Below, in pieces: positions 12,597-24,425 of a stretch of 64,000 bases of DNA (positions are counted from its first letter, which is position 1; each line of letters starts with the position of its first letter). This stretch comes from Glandiceps talaboti (taxonomy: Eukaryota > Hemichordata > Enteropneusta > Spengelidae). Location of the stretch: contig NC_135550.1 of assembly GCF_964340395.1 (NCBI RefSeq), positions 27,388,176-27,452,175 on the forward strand, written 5' to 3'. The position numbers were made by a program, and so were the translations under genes. The notes under the pieces are model-generated. The model was not told the origin of the DNA. It saw only the letters and a list, made by a program, of their open reading frames with translations, and made no database searches.

Positions 12597-13591
12597 TTCC
12601 ATGTTCTCAAAATCAGGACAATTATTCCTTGTTTGCACCCCTCCCGCTGCCGATCGAAACAATCGCCCGCCAATTGCGTCAGAATAGCTTTAGTGCAAGA
12701 ACAACGTCGTTGACTGTGCCTGATTGAGTTTACATTGCTTGATAACACTAGACTTTGTACATCTCCATCATGACCAATTCTAATTCATGCATTTCAGCAT
12801 TCAGTAAAAAAGTTTAAAACTGTGAACGTTTAGTACAACGTTTTGTATATCTGGAACATCTATAATGCCATGTCCTTAGGTACGGACATTACCGTATTAA
12901 CATCTTTAATAAAAGGGAACGTCAGTCTGTATACGAGACTTTGGGTTTTGTTGCATTTGATAGAATTGTATTGCGATCAGTAGCAAGACTTTCATCCCAA
13001 ACCAAGCTGTAGAAGTTAAAATGGTCTATATCTTTGCAACAACACTTCTCAATTCATTACTATAACGTAGTCGTTGTATTTGTTGTGATCATGTTTTTTT
13101 AAACTCTAAATTTATATACCTTTTCACTTCTTACACAGGAAGCTTACCACCTACGCACATCATCCTTTCATATCAACGTTGGTCTTCCATACATGGGAAC
13201 CGTTCATTATAATTTAGATGTTGACAATGGGAAAAGAAAGATCCCAAGTGAAAGTCTTCATCACCTTTCAAACGAAATACCAACTCATCTATTTGGGTAT
13301 TGGAGAAAACGGGAGAAGAAGTATACGCATCGTCAAACTACAAGGATTGCCTATCTCCTAAAAGTGGATGTCAAATTGATGTTTAGTGTATACCATTCTA
13401 CGATATATTACTGACATCACCAAAACCCAAAATAAACGAGCAGTTACAAGTCAAGTGATATTTTGGTCAGAACAGTTCCGCTGTGGTTGTTTTGATGGAA
13501 ACTAAAGGAAGTAAAAGAATACAAAATTTGTTAAATGAACACTGGCGTCACTGTACTGCACGAATTAATTTACCAGGGGAACTAAAATGTA

Positions 13592-13627
13592 GTAGTAGAG
13601 TAGAGTAGAGTAGAGTAGAGTAGAGTG
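13592..13627. repeat. (GTAGA)n microsatellite
   Basis: About seven five-base units in intergenic DNA. Confidence 0.9.
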
Positions 13628-14688
13628 AACCATTATCGGTAAATTACAATTTTGGATGGGTTGTCTTAAATTTATACACTTTTCGGAGGTTTTACATCAT
13701 CTTTTGAACCCAAGGACGAAATCTGGATTGCCATGCATTTATTTAATAATGATAGAAATATTGTCGAAATATTACCAAACTGTGATCGACAGTTGTATTA
13801 TGTAGCCTTCTCAAGGTGCGGGAATTGTACATATTCTAACTGTAGCAGAAACGAAATGACGGTGCGTTACCATTTATGTAATGTGATGTGTGTACACCTG
13901 TGATCTATAGCATCAGATCAGACAAACACTACACATTATCATTGTAAAACAGAATGCAATGTTTCACATAATAAATTATTTTAATAACTAAATCAAAGCC
14001 TAACAATAAGGTAGGGAAATGAATAAATATGTCATGGGATAAAATAATCTTAATTTTATGTACTAATTTACGTTGACAAATGTTTGACCCATGTTGAATG
14101 AAAAAATAAAAAGTAACATTGTCAATTTAGTTCGTAGCATTTGCTATCTTGATGATGACACCCATCCTCTTAATTCCTGCTTGGAAAAACTTCCTTCGAA
14201 TCGTAGGTTCTGGGTATGTTAACACAATATTGTATAATGTACTATTATATGCTAGATTTCACTTTGTAGGAGTAGCCTAGAGACAAACATTTACAATGAC
14301 ATGTGTTTGTATCACATATCAATCCTAGTTTTTGAGATTCTATAATATTGAATGTTTACTCCAAAACCTTCTAAATATCTCTCTAATTAGCTACCTTTCA
14401 TAATATGCTAAAAGACGAAACAAATATGTAACCATCGTAATATCAAGATATTGTAGCCCATTTCCTGTGTGAAAATTATTTCCTCAAGGCTTCTTAATTC
14501 TCTATAGGCCTACTTCAAAGCACGATTTCTAACGTAAACATAGTTTTGTACGACATTCACGTTAGATAAACCTTTACGCTATATTATGGCATGGAATTCA
14601 TTTCGTTAGATCTACTGAAAACTTAAAATTACGACTCTGAATATCAGGAAGTATGTGACCTAATCAGATTCCATACTTTATCATCATA

Positions 14689-14728
14689 ACCACCACCACC
14701 ACCACCACCACCACCACCACCACCACCA
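14689..14728. repeat. (CCA)n microsatellite
   Basis: About thirteen ACC/CCA triplets in intergenic DNA. Confidence 0.9.
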
Positions 14729-15229
14729 TAATTACATTAATATCACACGTCGTAAGCCATCACTACATACACGAGTCTTCTTTCACCAACATTGCGTTCA
14801 AAGGCGTTGGATAAATGGCCATACTAACTGACCATTAGCTATGGAATTGCATTGTATACAACACCATTATATTACACGTAATTTAGTACCAATCATTTAT
14901 CGTAATCAATTTCTTAAATCGTGTTTGTCTGTAACGCTAAGAAACTTACATCTACAATTATGTTAACTTTGCTCAAATGATAACTAGATTAAGAGAAAGT
15001 GAACAGAATGCTTCATGTTTCCTTTTAGACATAGATTTATTGGCATTCCCATGCCACGTTTTCATAGTCGACCGGTCAGCTAATGTCAGGTGCATTTTGT
15101 GGTGCGTCAATCTCACCCATAAACAAACTACCATTTTGGCTAACCACGACGGAAAGTTTACGTTGACAGACATGGGAGAAGTTCGTAAGGGTGGGTGAGG
15201 GGGATAATCATACATTTCATCCTAACTAA

Positions 15230-15256
15230 CTGAGTGAGTGAGTGAGTGAGTGAGTG
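15230..15256. repeat. (GAGT)n microsatellite
   Basis: About seven units of the same tetranucleotide as the large tract in receptor intron 1. Confidence 0.9.
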
Positions 15257-15776
15257 TTAAGAAGAGAACCTCTCTTAACCTTATACTTGATTAGCATAAA
15301 ATAGAATCTGACAAGTACTGCAAGTACTCCATGCTTGCTCCCTATGGGGACGAAAATGAATTCTTATAAGACTTAATCCAGTCTCAAGTCCGATATTTTA
15401 ATTCGCCACTTCTTAGGGGACTTCTCGCTCGGAGAGTTGAGACCTCGGGAACCTGCATTGTTCTTAAGATTTAATCTCACTCACGTGTGTGTATGTATGA
15501 AATCATTCTGTTCACTATTATTGAAGTTATGACCTATTCTGGTCCCCATTACAAGTTGAACGCTGTGATATCCGTTATGTACCAACCTACAACCTATAAG
15601 TAGGCAATGAACAACCCTGACAAGCACGATATCAAAGTATAATTAGCAACTAGGATCTTCACATTTGTACACGCAGATGGACTAATGTAGTTACTATCAT
15701 TTGCAATCCTCGGTTTGATTTGTGCATTCACAATCAAACAAAAGAAGTTGTCTAGTGAACGTAGAGAGTGCAACGT

Positions 15777-15852
15777 GCATATACATATACATATACATAT
15801 ACATATAAATTGTCAAAGTTACGGTCTGTTCAAAGTTACGGTCTGTTATGTC
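15777..15852. repeat. (ATACAT)n followed by a 17-bp direct repeat
   Basis: Five ATACAT units (15777-15807) are followed by two tandem copies of CAAAGTTACGGTCTGTT. Confidence 0.85.
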
Positions 15853-16440
15853 TGCTATGTGCTGTGATTCCTAGTCTAGTTCCTATACAGTATCGTTACC
15901 ATTAAACGTCCACTCACAGGGTTTAGAAACCACACTTGGCATCCAGACTATATGATTCCTTGAGAGTCAATATTACTGCTTGGTAATTTACAAACAAGAG
16001 CATGAATAGATAAAAAAAGCCAATTCCTTTCTCTATTATAACAGCTCCTAATATCAGTTGGAGATAGCTTTGTTTTTGGGTCAGTCATCAAGATTGGCAG
16101 AAACTATTTTCCAATTATGAATGTAATCGTGATTTGTGCAAATACTCTGACATTGACTAGCTTATGACTGCTAACAATATGACGGTAATTGGGGCTAATA
16201 AGTCCTCAATCAAGTATTAGAGATGTGGTTGGAAGTAATGAGCCCATTAGGGCTTTCTATCTCTGTTTACCATGGTACAAGCAAACTGTTACCTTGGTAT
16301 AGGGTAGCTAAGAGACTAATTAACTGACCACCCACTCATTTGATTGCTCAATTCATTTATAAAAGTGTATATAGATGGACAAAATTATATCAATGATGTG
16401 TTTGTATGACTGGCCATTCTTTTATTTTTTTCTAATATGC

Positions 16441-16732
16441 TGCATGCCAAGTGTAGGGCTGTATGCTTTAGTGTAGGGCTGCATGCTTAGTACAGGGCTG
16501 CATGCTTAGTGCAGGGCTGTATGCTTAGTGTAGGGCTGCATGCTTAGTGTAGGGCTGCATGCTTTAGTGTAGGGCTGTATGCTAAGTGTAGGGCTGTATG
16601 CTTTAGTGTAGGGCTGCATGCTTAGTGCAGGGCTGTATGCTTAGTGTAGGGCTGCATGCTTAGAGTAGGGCTGCATGCTTAGAGTAGGGCTACATGCTTA
16701 GTGTAGGGCTGCATGCTTAGTGCAAGGCTCCT
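16441..16732. repeat. 19-20 bp minisatellite, about 14.5 units
   Basis: The consensus unit GTGTAGGGCTGCATGCTTA is repeated head to tail, with some 20-bp units (CTTTA) and TA/CA and GTGT/GAGT variants. Each GCATGC is a small palindrome. There is no coding potential. Confidence 0.95.
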
Positions 16733-16979
16733 AAAATAAAATAGAACATGAAGTACAAAGTGCCTTGGATAGCACAGTCACTGTCAAGCTGTAACACATT
16801 TCATCATGTCCTCGTGATCTAGTTATTTTTGTCTTTGACATGTAAACAATGAATCTTCTAAATGGAGAATATATGAATGAATATTTTAACAAGACTTTTG
16901 ACAGTACATTCATGATATAACAAGCCTTCATTGCTGACATATACCCCAACTGGTGTGTTTTATGGCAAAGTTATTGTGC

Positions 16980-17400
16980 AAATTTGAATGGTGTCGCTAG
17001 ATACAAAACTTCCTAATTTATTGACCAATTCGCTATTTGACCTTGAATAAGGAGGTCAAAGTCAAAGGTCAAGGTATAAAAAGAACACTGACATTTCAAT
17101 GAAGTCTTTGTGCCTTCAACTTCTTGCATTAACATAGAAAGAACAATGCTGGTCAGTGCACCTTGAAAATGTTTTCATGGTCAAAAGTCATGTCTCATTA
17201 GAAAGCTCATCATTGATAATGTGAGAGTAGACACTAGAACTCCTCATATTCTAGTCCTAAGAGCAAATGTGAAAATAATGGATTTCTATGACAAAAAAGG
17301 CTGCCTCTCATACAAATTTGACAAAGTTGCAAAAGTAAAGGACATGCATAATTTGTACCAATTACTGCATGTCATCTCTGTGCCAAGTTAAATGAAATTG
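16980..17400. repeat. Possible degenerate interspersed repeat with AGGTCA-like units
   Basis: At 17050-17078 AGGTCA-like sixmers occur in a row (aggtcaaagtcaaaggtcaagg), followed by sequence of the AAATTTGA/AAGTTAAATGAAATTGG type often seen in dispersed repeats of marine invertebrates. Family and boundaries are unknown. Confidence 0.3.
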
Positions 17401-17893
17401 GCTTACCCACGTCACATACATTTCTGGCTATGCACATGTACACAGGCACAGATGGACAGAACCCATTCCTATAGCCCCCGGGAATTCTCCCCCCCCCCCC
17501 ACACACACACACACTTTGTTATGGCTGAATATTACAGCATTAAAGTTTTATGTACATGTCAATTAAAGCACCAACAACATGACATGATATGGCATTTGAA
17601 GTTCCATGATACACATCAATAAGTAATGAATGTACATGTATATGGAAACTAATGGCATAAGAGAATAACAATTGTCATGGAGTGAGCCAGCAATAAAGAT
17701 GTAGCACCATGTTTGCCTTTTGTTTATTTTCAGTGAAGATACTTGATAGTGAACATTGTTTTAATAGTTCTAAATGATGTCAAATACCTTAACTTAGGTT
17801 TGTTGCCCAATATGACAAACATGTGAGATTTTACACTGGCTAATGTCTGTCATGTGACCAAGAGATCATAGCACATGTAATACAAAGTGCAGT

Positions 17894-17925
17894 CATAGAC
17901 CCTCCACCTGGGTGGAGGGTCTATG
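17894..17925. repeat. Perfect 15-bp inverted repeat with 2-bp spacer
   Basis: CATAGACCCTCCACC, then TG, then its exact reverse complement. It could form a cruciform or a very stable hairpin. It stands about 55 bp left of the outermost pairing of the large near-palindrome. Confidence 0.85.
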
Positions 17926-17978
17926 GTGCAGTGTAGAATCCATAATGGAGAAAACTGATCATAATGTGGTTTTCTTCA

Positions 17979-18367
17979 AACTGACTTCAAGAGAAAGGAT
18001 GTTTATTTGTGTAACATTAAAGTTGCCATATGGATGAGGATTTGGTAGTTATTTTGTATTTTTAATTTACGAAACATTTCCTACTTCAAAAATCAATGTG
18101 AAACAACATTGACCAAAACTGTGTTTGTAAATTAATACATTCAAAAAACCTACAAATGTGTAAAAAGTTTGTTATTGTACAGTAAGAAAGATTTTACACA
18201 TCTATCAGTCTTTTGCAATGTATTGATTTACAAACACAGACTTGGCATATGTTGTTTCACATTGATTTGTCAAGTAGGAAGCCATGATAAAATTGTTTCT
18301 TAAATTCAAAATTCAAAAATGAATACTCTTAATCATCGTCCATATGGCCATGTTAACAGAAGTCAGT
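17979..18367. repeat. Large loopless near-palindrome (foldback element), about 390 bp
   Basis: The two halves are reverse complements of one another around a central TGTACA (18176-18181). In the core (18077-18281) pairing is about 80 per cent by eye; for example AATCAATGTGAAACAACAT at 18091-18109 recurs inverted at 18248-18266. With small gaps the match extends outward through GCCATATGG (18025-18033, inverted 18340-18348) to CTGACTTC (17981-17988, inverted 18359-18366). It has no gene content; it may be a MITE-like foldback element or a hairpin RNA source. Confidence 0.75.
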
Positions 18368-18399
18368 GATAGCAGAAAGTGATATTTTACCCATAAATG

Positions 18400-20240
18400 A
18401 AATGGGTTTTTTTTCCTGTTTGTTAAATATAACCTTACCACAGTGTTCTGAGATATAATGATGCACTTTTGTACGATTACTTTCTGAAAAATCATGATTG
18501 TCCTTGACTATGTAAATGATACAGTGCCATAACATGACATGTCATGTCATACCATAGTATAATGAATATAGTAACACAATTATCTACTCTGGCTATTCAT
18601 TATTGTACTGTTATTCAAAATACTTCACAGAGTACATCAACGATAAGTCACTAAATGTGACAAACTGCAAAGCTGTAGAGTCCTTGCAGTTCATACTGAA
18701 TGATCATTGTAAATAAAACAGGTGAAAATGTTAATTTAAATCTGCTTTTTAATCATTCTCACTTCTACTCTCACAAAACACATCATCATAAAACCATCTG
18801 GCCTCCTTGCATCAACAGTAAAACACAATGCTACTTCTGTCTGAGCGAAAACAGTTTTATTGTTGTCATAAAGAAGTCTGGTGGTTCAACCATGATGTAT
18901 GATGAGCTGTCAGCTCCTGCCTAAATCCAGTGTTAAATACTGATGTAAAAAAATTAAAAAAATGCATCAGATTTCTTTGAGTGATAATAGTACACAGATA
19001 TATTAAGCATTGCATGTTCACATTCTTGAACAGTAAAAAATCTCCACTAACAAGACTTAAATCAAGTATGTCCACCCTCAAATCTGACACGGAATATGAA
19101 AGTTGTGCTTATAACCTCTTAGCTGCCACAAGTACAATTGAGGCGTCATGGCACAGCATTATCTTGGTTTGTGTAAAGTTCTGAGAATATACATTAAATA
19201 CACACATCAGCAAAGTAAGGCAATGACAAAACAAGTACTGTCCCTAAAACAAATTCCTCTATGTATGTGACATGGAAAGTACTAGCCAAACATGGTCTAT
19301 GACATGAAAACATTAAACACATACATATTGCTGGACACTTGAACCATATTCCTCTCACCAATAGCTCTTGTAACATGCAATAAATCTTCTGCCTTTGTAA
19401 CTTAAGTTATAAGTTCTGTTGAAAGTCATCTACAATATCAAAATGAGCAGAGCATGATAATAAGTCTTAACAACATAATTTGAAAGTTTTGGTTTTTGAT
19501 AATTTATAAGAAATTGTGTAAATTTCATGACATTTGAAAACAGGTTTAATAACAACACAAAATCATCAACTGAATGTATTTGAACACAAATCATCTTTGT
19601 GTGCAGTTTGTATGTAATCTGCCTTTGCAAGGGACAACAGTTGTGTTGTGATTTGATATTGCTACACACTTTAATAAGGACAGAAATATGTATATATCAA
19701 AAGCCTTTTCTGATCATGGCATATAAGAGTACCTTACAAATCCTGGAAAACAATGCACCTTTCACTTCTTTTTATACACAAATTACATGTTCAATATGAT
19801 CATTGATGATCCTTACATAGAAATTTGTCCTGCATGATGCAATTTACAGATATCAAATTATATGAACATATAGCTGATAGACATGATATACACACATTTA
19901 TACTACAAATAATTAAGACAGAGATCTTTGGAAAGCTTACAAGTCAATAGGAAATGTCATATTTCAACTGAATTTTTTACACTATTATGTCAATCATTTT
20001 CTCAAATAGTACCATATTCAGAGTTCTTGCAGCATATCATGATTTCTTTTTTTAAAATGACACATCGCTCTGCAAATGTACTGATCATTGCAATTAACAT
20101 CTCTGACAAAAGTTACACTATCAAAACTATTTGGCACATTTAGACTTATATAAGCTGATTTCATACTTATCAAAATTTCAGGTCATCACATAATTTGTAC
20201 ACAAATAGTCAAAATACATCCCTCAAAAGATTAAGATGCA
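18400..20240. other. Intergenic, no gene recognised
   Basis: AT-rich sequence between the large palindrome and the 30-bp minisatellite. Nothing coding was recognised; part could belong to a long Dicer 3' UTR. Confidence 0.5.
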
Positions 20241-20540
20241 AGTATACCACAGGTACCGGGTTCACTATCTAGTATACCACAGGTACAGGCTTCACTATCT
20301 AGTATACCACAGGTACCGGCTTCACTATTTAGTATACCACATGCATCGGCTTCACTATCTAGTATACCACAGGTACCGGCTTCACTATCTAGTATACCAC
20401 AGGTACCGGCTTCACTATTTAGTATACAACAGGTACCGGCTTCACTATCTAGTATACCACAGGTACCGGCTTCACTATCTAGTATACCACAGGTACCGGC
20501 TTCACTATCTAGTATACCACAGGTACAGGCTTCACTATCT
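20241..20540. repeat. 30-bp minisatellite, exactly 10 units
   Basis: The unit reads AGTATACCACAGGTACCGGC followed by TTCACTATCT. All ten units keep exact 30-bp register with only a few substitutions; unit 4 has ATGCATC instead of AGGTACC. Because 30 is a multiple of three, long open frames appear on both strands (GILDSEAGTC on minus, VYHRYRLHYL on plus); these are most likely by-products. Confidence 0.95.
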
Positions 20541-21127
20541 AGTAATTCCAAGTAGTCATACAGGTGCATTTCTTACAATTTATTTGTTGTTTTTTTAAAT
20601 GCCTGAAATTGAAACTGGCAACTTCATTCTATATATTCCAATCAAAATGCATTCTGGCATACTACTGCACCACAGAGCCATACTGATGTCCAGATCAAGT
20701 TCAAAGTCAATATAAAACAGAAAAAAAAACAGCCAAAACTTGACTCCTTTGTTGAACTGGTGACATTCTAAAGCAGAGATGTTGGCTGAATTGTCATTGA
20801 CACCATTGATTGAAATCTTCAAAAGTAAATGATACACTTGGTGTAACCTAGTTACTAATGATATGTTTACCTCTGAGCTTAATTACGCAAAATGATAAAT
20901 GCTGGTACTTAAAAAATTGCATAAAATTAGACTGTCATTGTGGTAAGAATAACAGTATCTCAGTAGAATAATACAAGCTCTAGCTGATTTGTTGAGCGAA
21001 AAAAAACCACTTGATATGAAATATCACTATGAGACTAGAGGTCTTGAAAAGGTGTATTAAATGGTAGGAAAGTTGTTTTCACTTTGTGAAGACACTGACA
21101 TGTACTAGCATTGTACAGAGAATTAAA

Positions 21128-21560
21128 AGATCTGTTTAACAGTGTACTGCCTATTAGTACTAGTACAGTAGTAGATATATACCAGTATGTTTAACAATAT
21201 ACTGCCTATCGGTAGATATCTGTCTGGCAGTGTACTGCCTATTAGTTTCTTAAACCAAAGTAAGACTTCCAAATAACACAGCTACACAAAACAGATGAGA
21301 AAATCTCTATTTATGATGACACACCATCGTTAATAAGTTAGTTATATATGTACTAGGCTGAAAAAACTAGCCGGCAGATCACTGTTTCAAAACATTCATT
21401 TCTCTTTTGTCGATATGTCTTTGTTTAAAAATATTAATACTACGTGATTTGTTGAAAGGTCCTTGTTTCAAAATGTTGATGTTTCTCTTGTCAATATGTC
21501 CAATTTCAAAATATCGATTGAGTCATTAACATGGTTCCTTGTTTCAGCATACATCATATA
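21128..21560. repeat. Diverged short tandem duplications
   Basis: AGTGTACTGCCTATTAGT recurs around 21140, 21200 (as ATATACTGCCTATCGGT) and 21230. Around 21380-21540 a TGTTTCAAAA...TTGTC.ATATGTC pattern repeats about every 90 bp. This is AT-rich non-coding DNA beyond the Dicer stop codon. Confidence 0.5.
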
Positions 21561-22114
21561 CTCTCACAAATATGTCTCCTTATATCTAAAATCATGTCTA
21601 AACTAAATTAATTTGAACTTGGTATTCAGCTTTGTTGCAATATTGTCTAATTGAAAAGGTTACATGTAATTACTGTACAGTGTTAAACTTGCAAAACTGT
21701 ATACTTCATAACAGTTACAATATATCCATCAAGCATAACTCACTGGGCTAACTTGATGAAAATATATCATTCTAGTGAAATAGCCTTCTGTAATGAATCG
21801 ATTGTGACTAATTATGAGGTCTAATAAATATGCAAGGTTTGATCATGAAAGTAAACTGGTATGTTTAGACCATAAAACATAATCTGTTCTCATACATACA
21901 TCTGTATAAAGATAAAGAGAAACAGATACAATGATAATGGCATGAGTTTGTCATTTGCGTTGTCAAAGCTCAAAAACTACATTTGGATCTACCAAATGGT
22001 ATAAGCCTTATTTACATGTCCTGGAACATATTCTGTTGTAAACCAAGACTAGTTGATAAAATACTACAATTGTTGTATTACAAACGTTCAAATCTTGAAG
22101 TTCAATACTTCTAC

Positions 22115-22120
22115 TTTATT
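22115..22120 (-). terminator. AATAAA overlapping the Dicer stop codon
   Basis: The last codons AAA AAA TAA followed by A create an AATAAA spanning the stop. If used, the 3' UTR would be only about 20 nt; another AATAAA on this strand lies at 20579-20584. Which one is used cannot be told from sequence. Confidence 0.3.
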
Positions 22121-24360
22121 TTTTACTTTTCACATCTTCTTGTTGAGCTTTCAAAGAACGTAGTGCTCGTCTTGCTGCTGCTGATTTGGCAATACGATAA
22201 TTTCGACCAATGCCACGGTAAGTCCCCTTGCCTGCTACTGTTACAGTTACTCTGGTTTTCCCATCCAGTGTTTTTTCAGGTAGACTGGAAAAATATTGAA
22301 AAACAACAACACTTTGATGATACCATACTAGGCATTTTATAACCAAGACATGTAAATATAAGCAGATGAGAGGTGTATTTTGTCAGTCTGCTTGTGCGTC
22401 ATGCTTTACAAGGTAGGTTGTGGCTTACTTTAATATCTTCCATACAAACTTCAATACCAACAATAAGAATAACCATGACAACATATATATATAGCAACTG
22501 ATGTAAGTTTTTGCAGGTCTCTCAACAATAGTCCTTGTCAGGCCTTTTACAGTAAAGACCAAATTATGCCACCAAGGTTTCTAGAGAAGAACTTTTCTAA
22601 CAAGAAGACAATTTCAGTTTAAGTTTATTTAAGCTTGGTTCTGCCATGAGTGTTCAGAGTGCCCTCCAAGCCAATTTCATATGTCACCAATGCATATCAA
22701 TTTTTGTGGCACACCAACTTTGCCCATATCCCCTGCAAACAAAGTGGGTGACTCACAGTAATACTCAGTTCTACACATTTATCTTTCAAAGGACTGACAG
22801 TGTACTATTAAAGGGACTGTCAGAGTACAGTTGTACTATGATATTTATAAAGTATTGATGATACAATATATTGGATGTACCATGGTGAGACAAATTCATT
22901 GCAGAAAAAGCTATATATGAATAGAGGCATGAGGTTTGCAGTGTATCTTACCCAAATCTAGCAGTCTCTGGTTCCATCTCCAGGAGCTCTCTCACAGGTG
23001 ATATTGGTACCTTGGCCGAGTACTTTTCTGTAAAGAAAAGTAGAAATGAACAGATTTAAGTCTCTGCATGGCATGCTTAAACCAGGTCAAAATTAAAAAG
23101 GTCATCCTAGATGCAATTCTGGAGAATAGGGTACTAAAACCTGGTACTGAACTGCTGTTCCATAACTGTCATAGTAGATACAACTGTGACTCAAATCATT
23201 CAATTCTGTTCCATGTCATATATCTTTTTTTGTACAAGGTTGGGACAAATCTCCAAAATGGCTTCATTGTGAAAATTGAATCTTTAAACACATCCCATCC
23301 CTCAACCTGCACTCACTCACTATTCAACCTATGCATATATACATTACAGTATCACCCACACAAGACATCACAGATGAAATGTTGTGTATGCTGTACATAC
23401 CTATGTGAGGTTTCATCATGGTGTAATAAACTCTCCAGACAGCATCTAAGGACATATTACTATCCAAGTAAATAGCACCAGCAACTGATTCAAAGATATC
23501 ACCTAAGGCTTTAGGAACCTCAATGTCTTCACGGTCTTCTTCTTCCTCTTCATCCTCATCATCCGAGAAATTGCTGTTCAGCTGTCACAAAATGTGAAAA
23601 GGGAAAATATTACATCTTGTACAACTGTTTAAGAGGCAATATTTAAAAGCGGAAACCCTCTAGGAATTATATCATATCTTGTCATCACTAATTCATTTAA
23701 ATTCATAATCTGGTAATCGTAATCTTAAACTGCGTCTTCAACAAAGTCAGGTATGTAAATTATATTCAACACTTAGAAAAGGTGGATGAATCATGGCATC
23801 AAACTTCTAAGCTACTGTAGACATTTCAGTTTGATGTGGTAAGACATACATGTACATGTAGTTAAATATACACATTAAAAAGGATTGCCCAACATCATAT
23901 GATTATAAGATCTGTACATATCTTATGATACCTATCTCATAATATACAACAGATATTACATAATTATATGCTGGTAATCTCTTCAAATATTGAACAAAAA
24001 TAAAAGGATGATAAAATTAAATTGTAGGATTTTACCTGAGAGTCGATACCCTGTGTCTCTTCAGTTGCATGCTGGAATTTGACAAAGTTGTCAATCACAT
24101 GAAACAACTCTGGAGCTATGGCTTTGAAATATTTGTGATAGTCAAACTTCACTGCCAAAGAAGCGAAGATAGTGTTGTTGACGAGAGCTGATCGTAGATC
24201 TGTCAGTGCTCCTGGTGAGTGGTGTTGATGGTGATCATACAGATGCTTTGTAATGAGGTAGTCAAGTATTGCATCTCCCAGAAACTCAAGCCTGTAAGAC
24301 ATCATATGAGAATAGGACATCATGAAGGCAATGATAAAAATGGCACACACACGCACGCAT

Positions 24361-24425
<65 letters not shown>

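Larger units (their letters stand above)
12600..16440. other. Intergenic, no gene recognised
   Basis: AT-rich DNA with the listed microsatellites. Open frames are under 85 codons and show no known domain on either strand. Confidence 0.55.

Noticed and set aside
13193-13414. 73-codon plus-strand frame
   Set aside because: No domain, no conserved motif and no plausible splice context.
20231-20598. Long open frames on both strands encoding ten-residue repeats
   Set aside because: They follow directly from a 30-bp repeat whose length is a multiple of three; no signal, domain or splice context supports a protein. Reported as a minisatellite.
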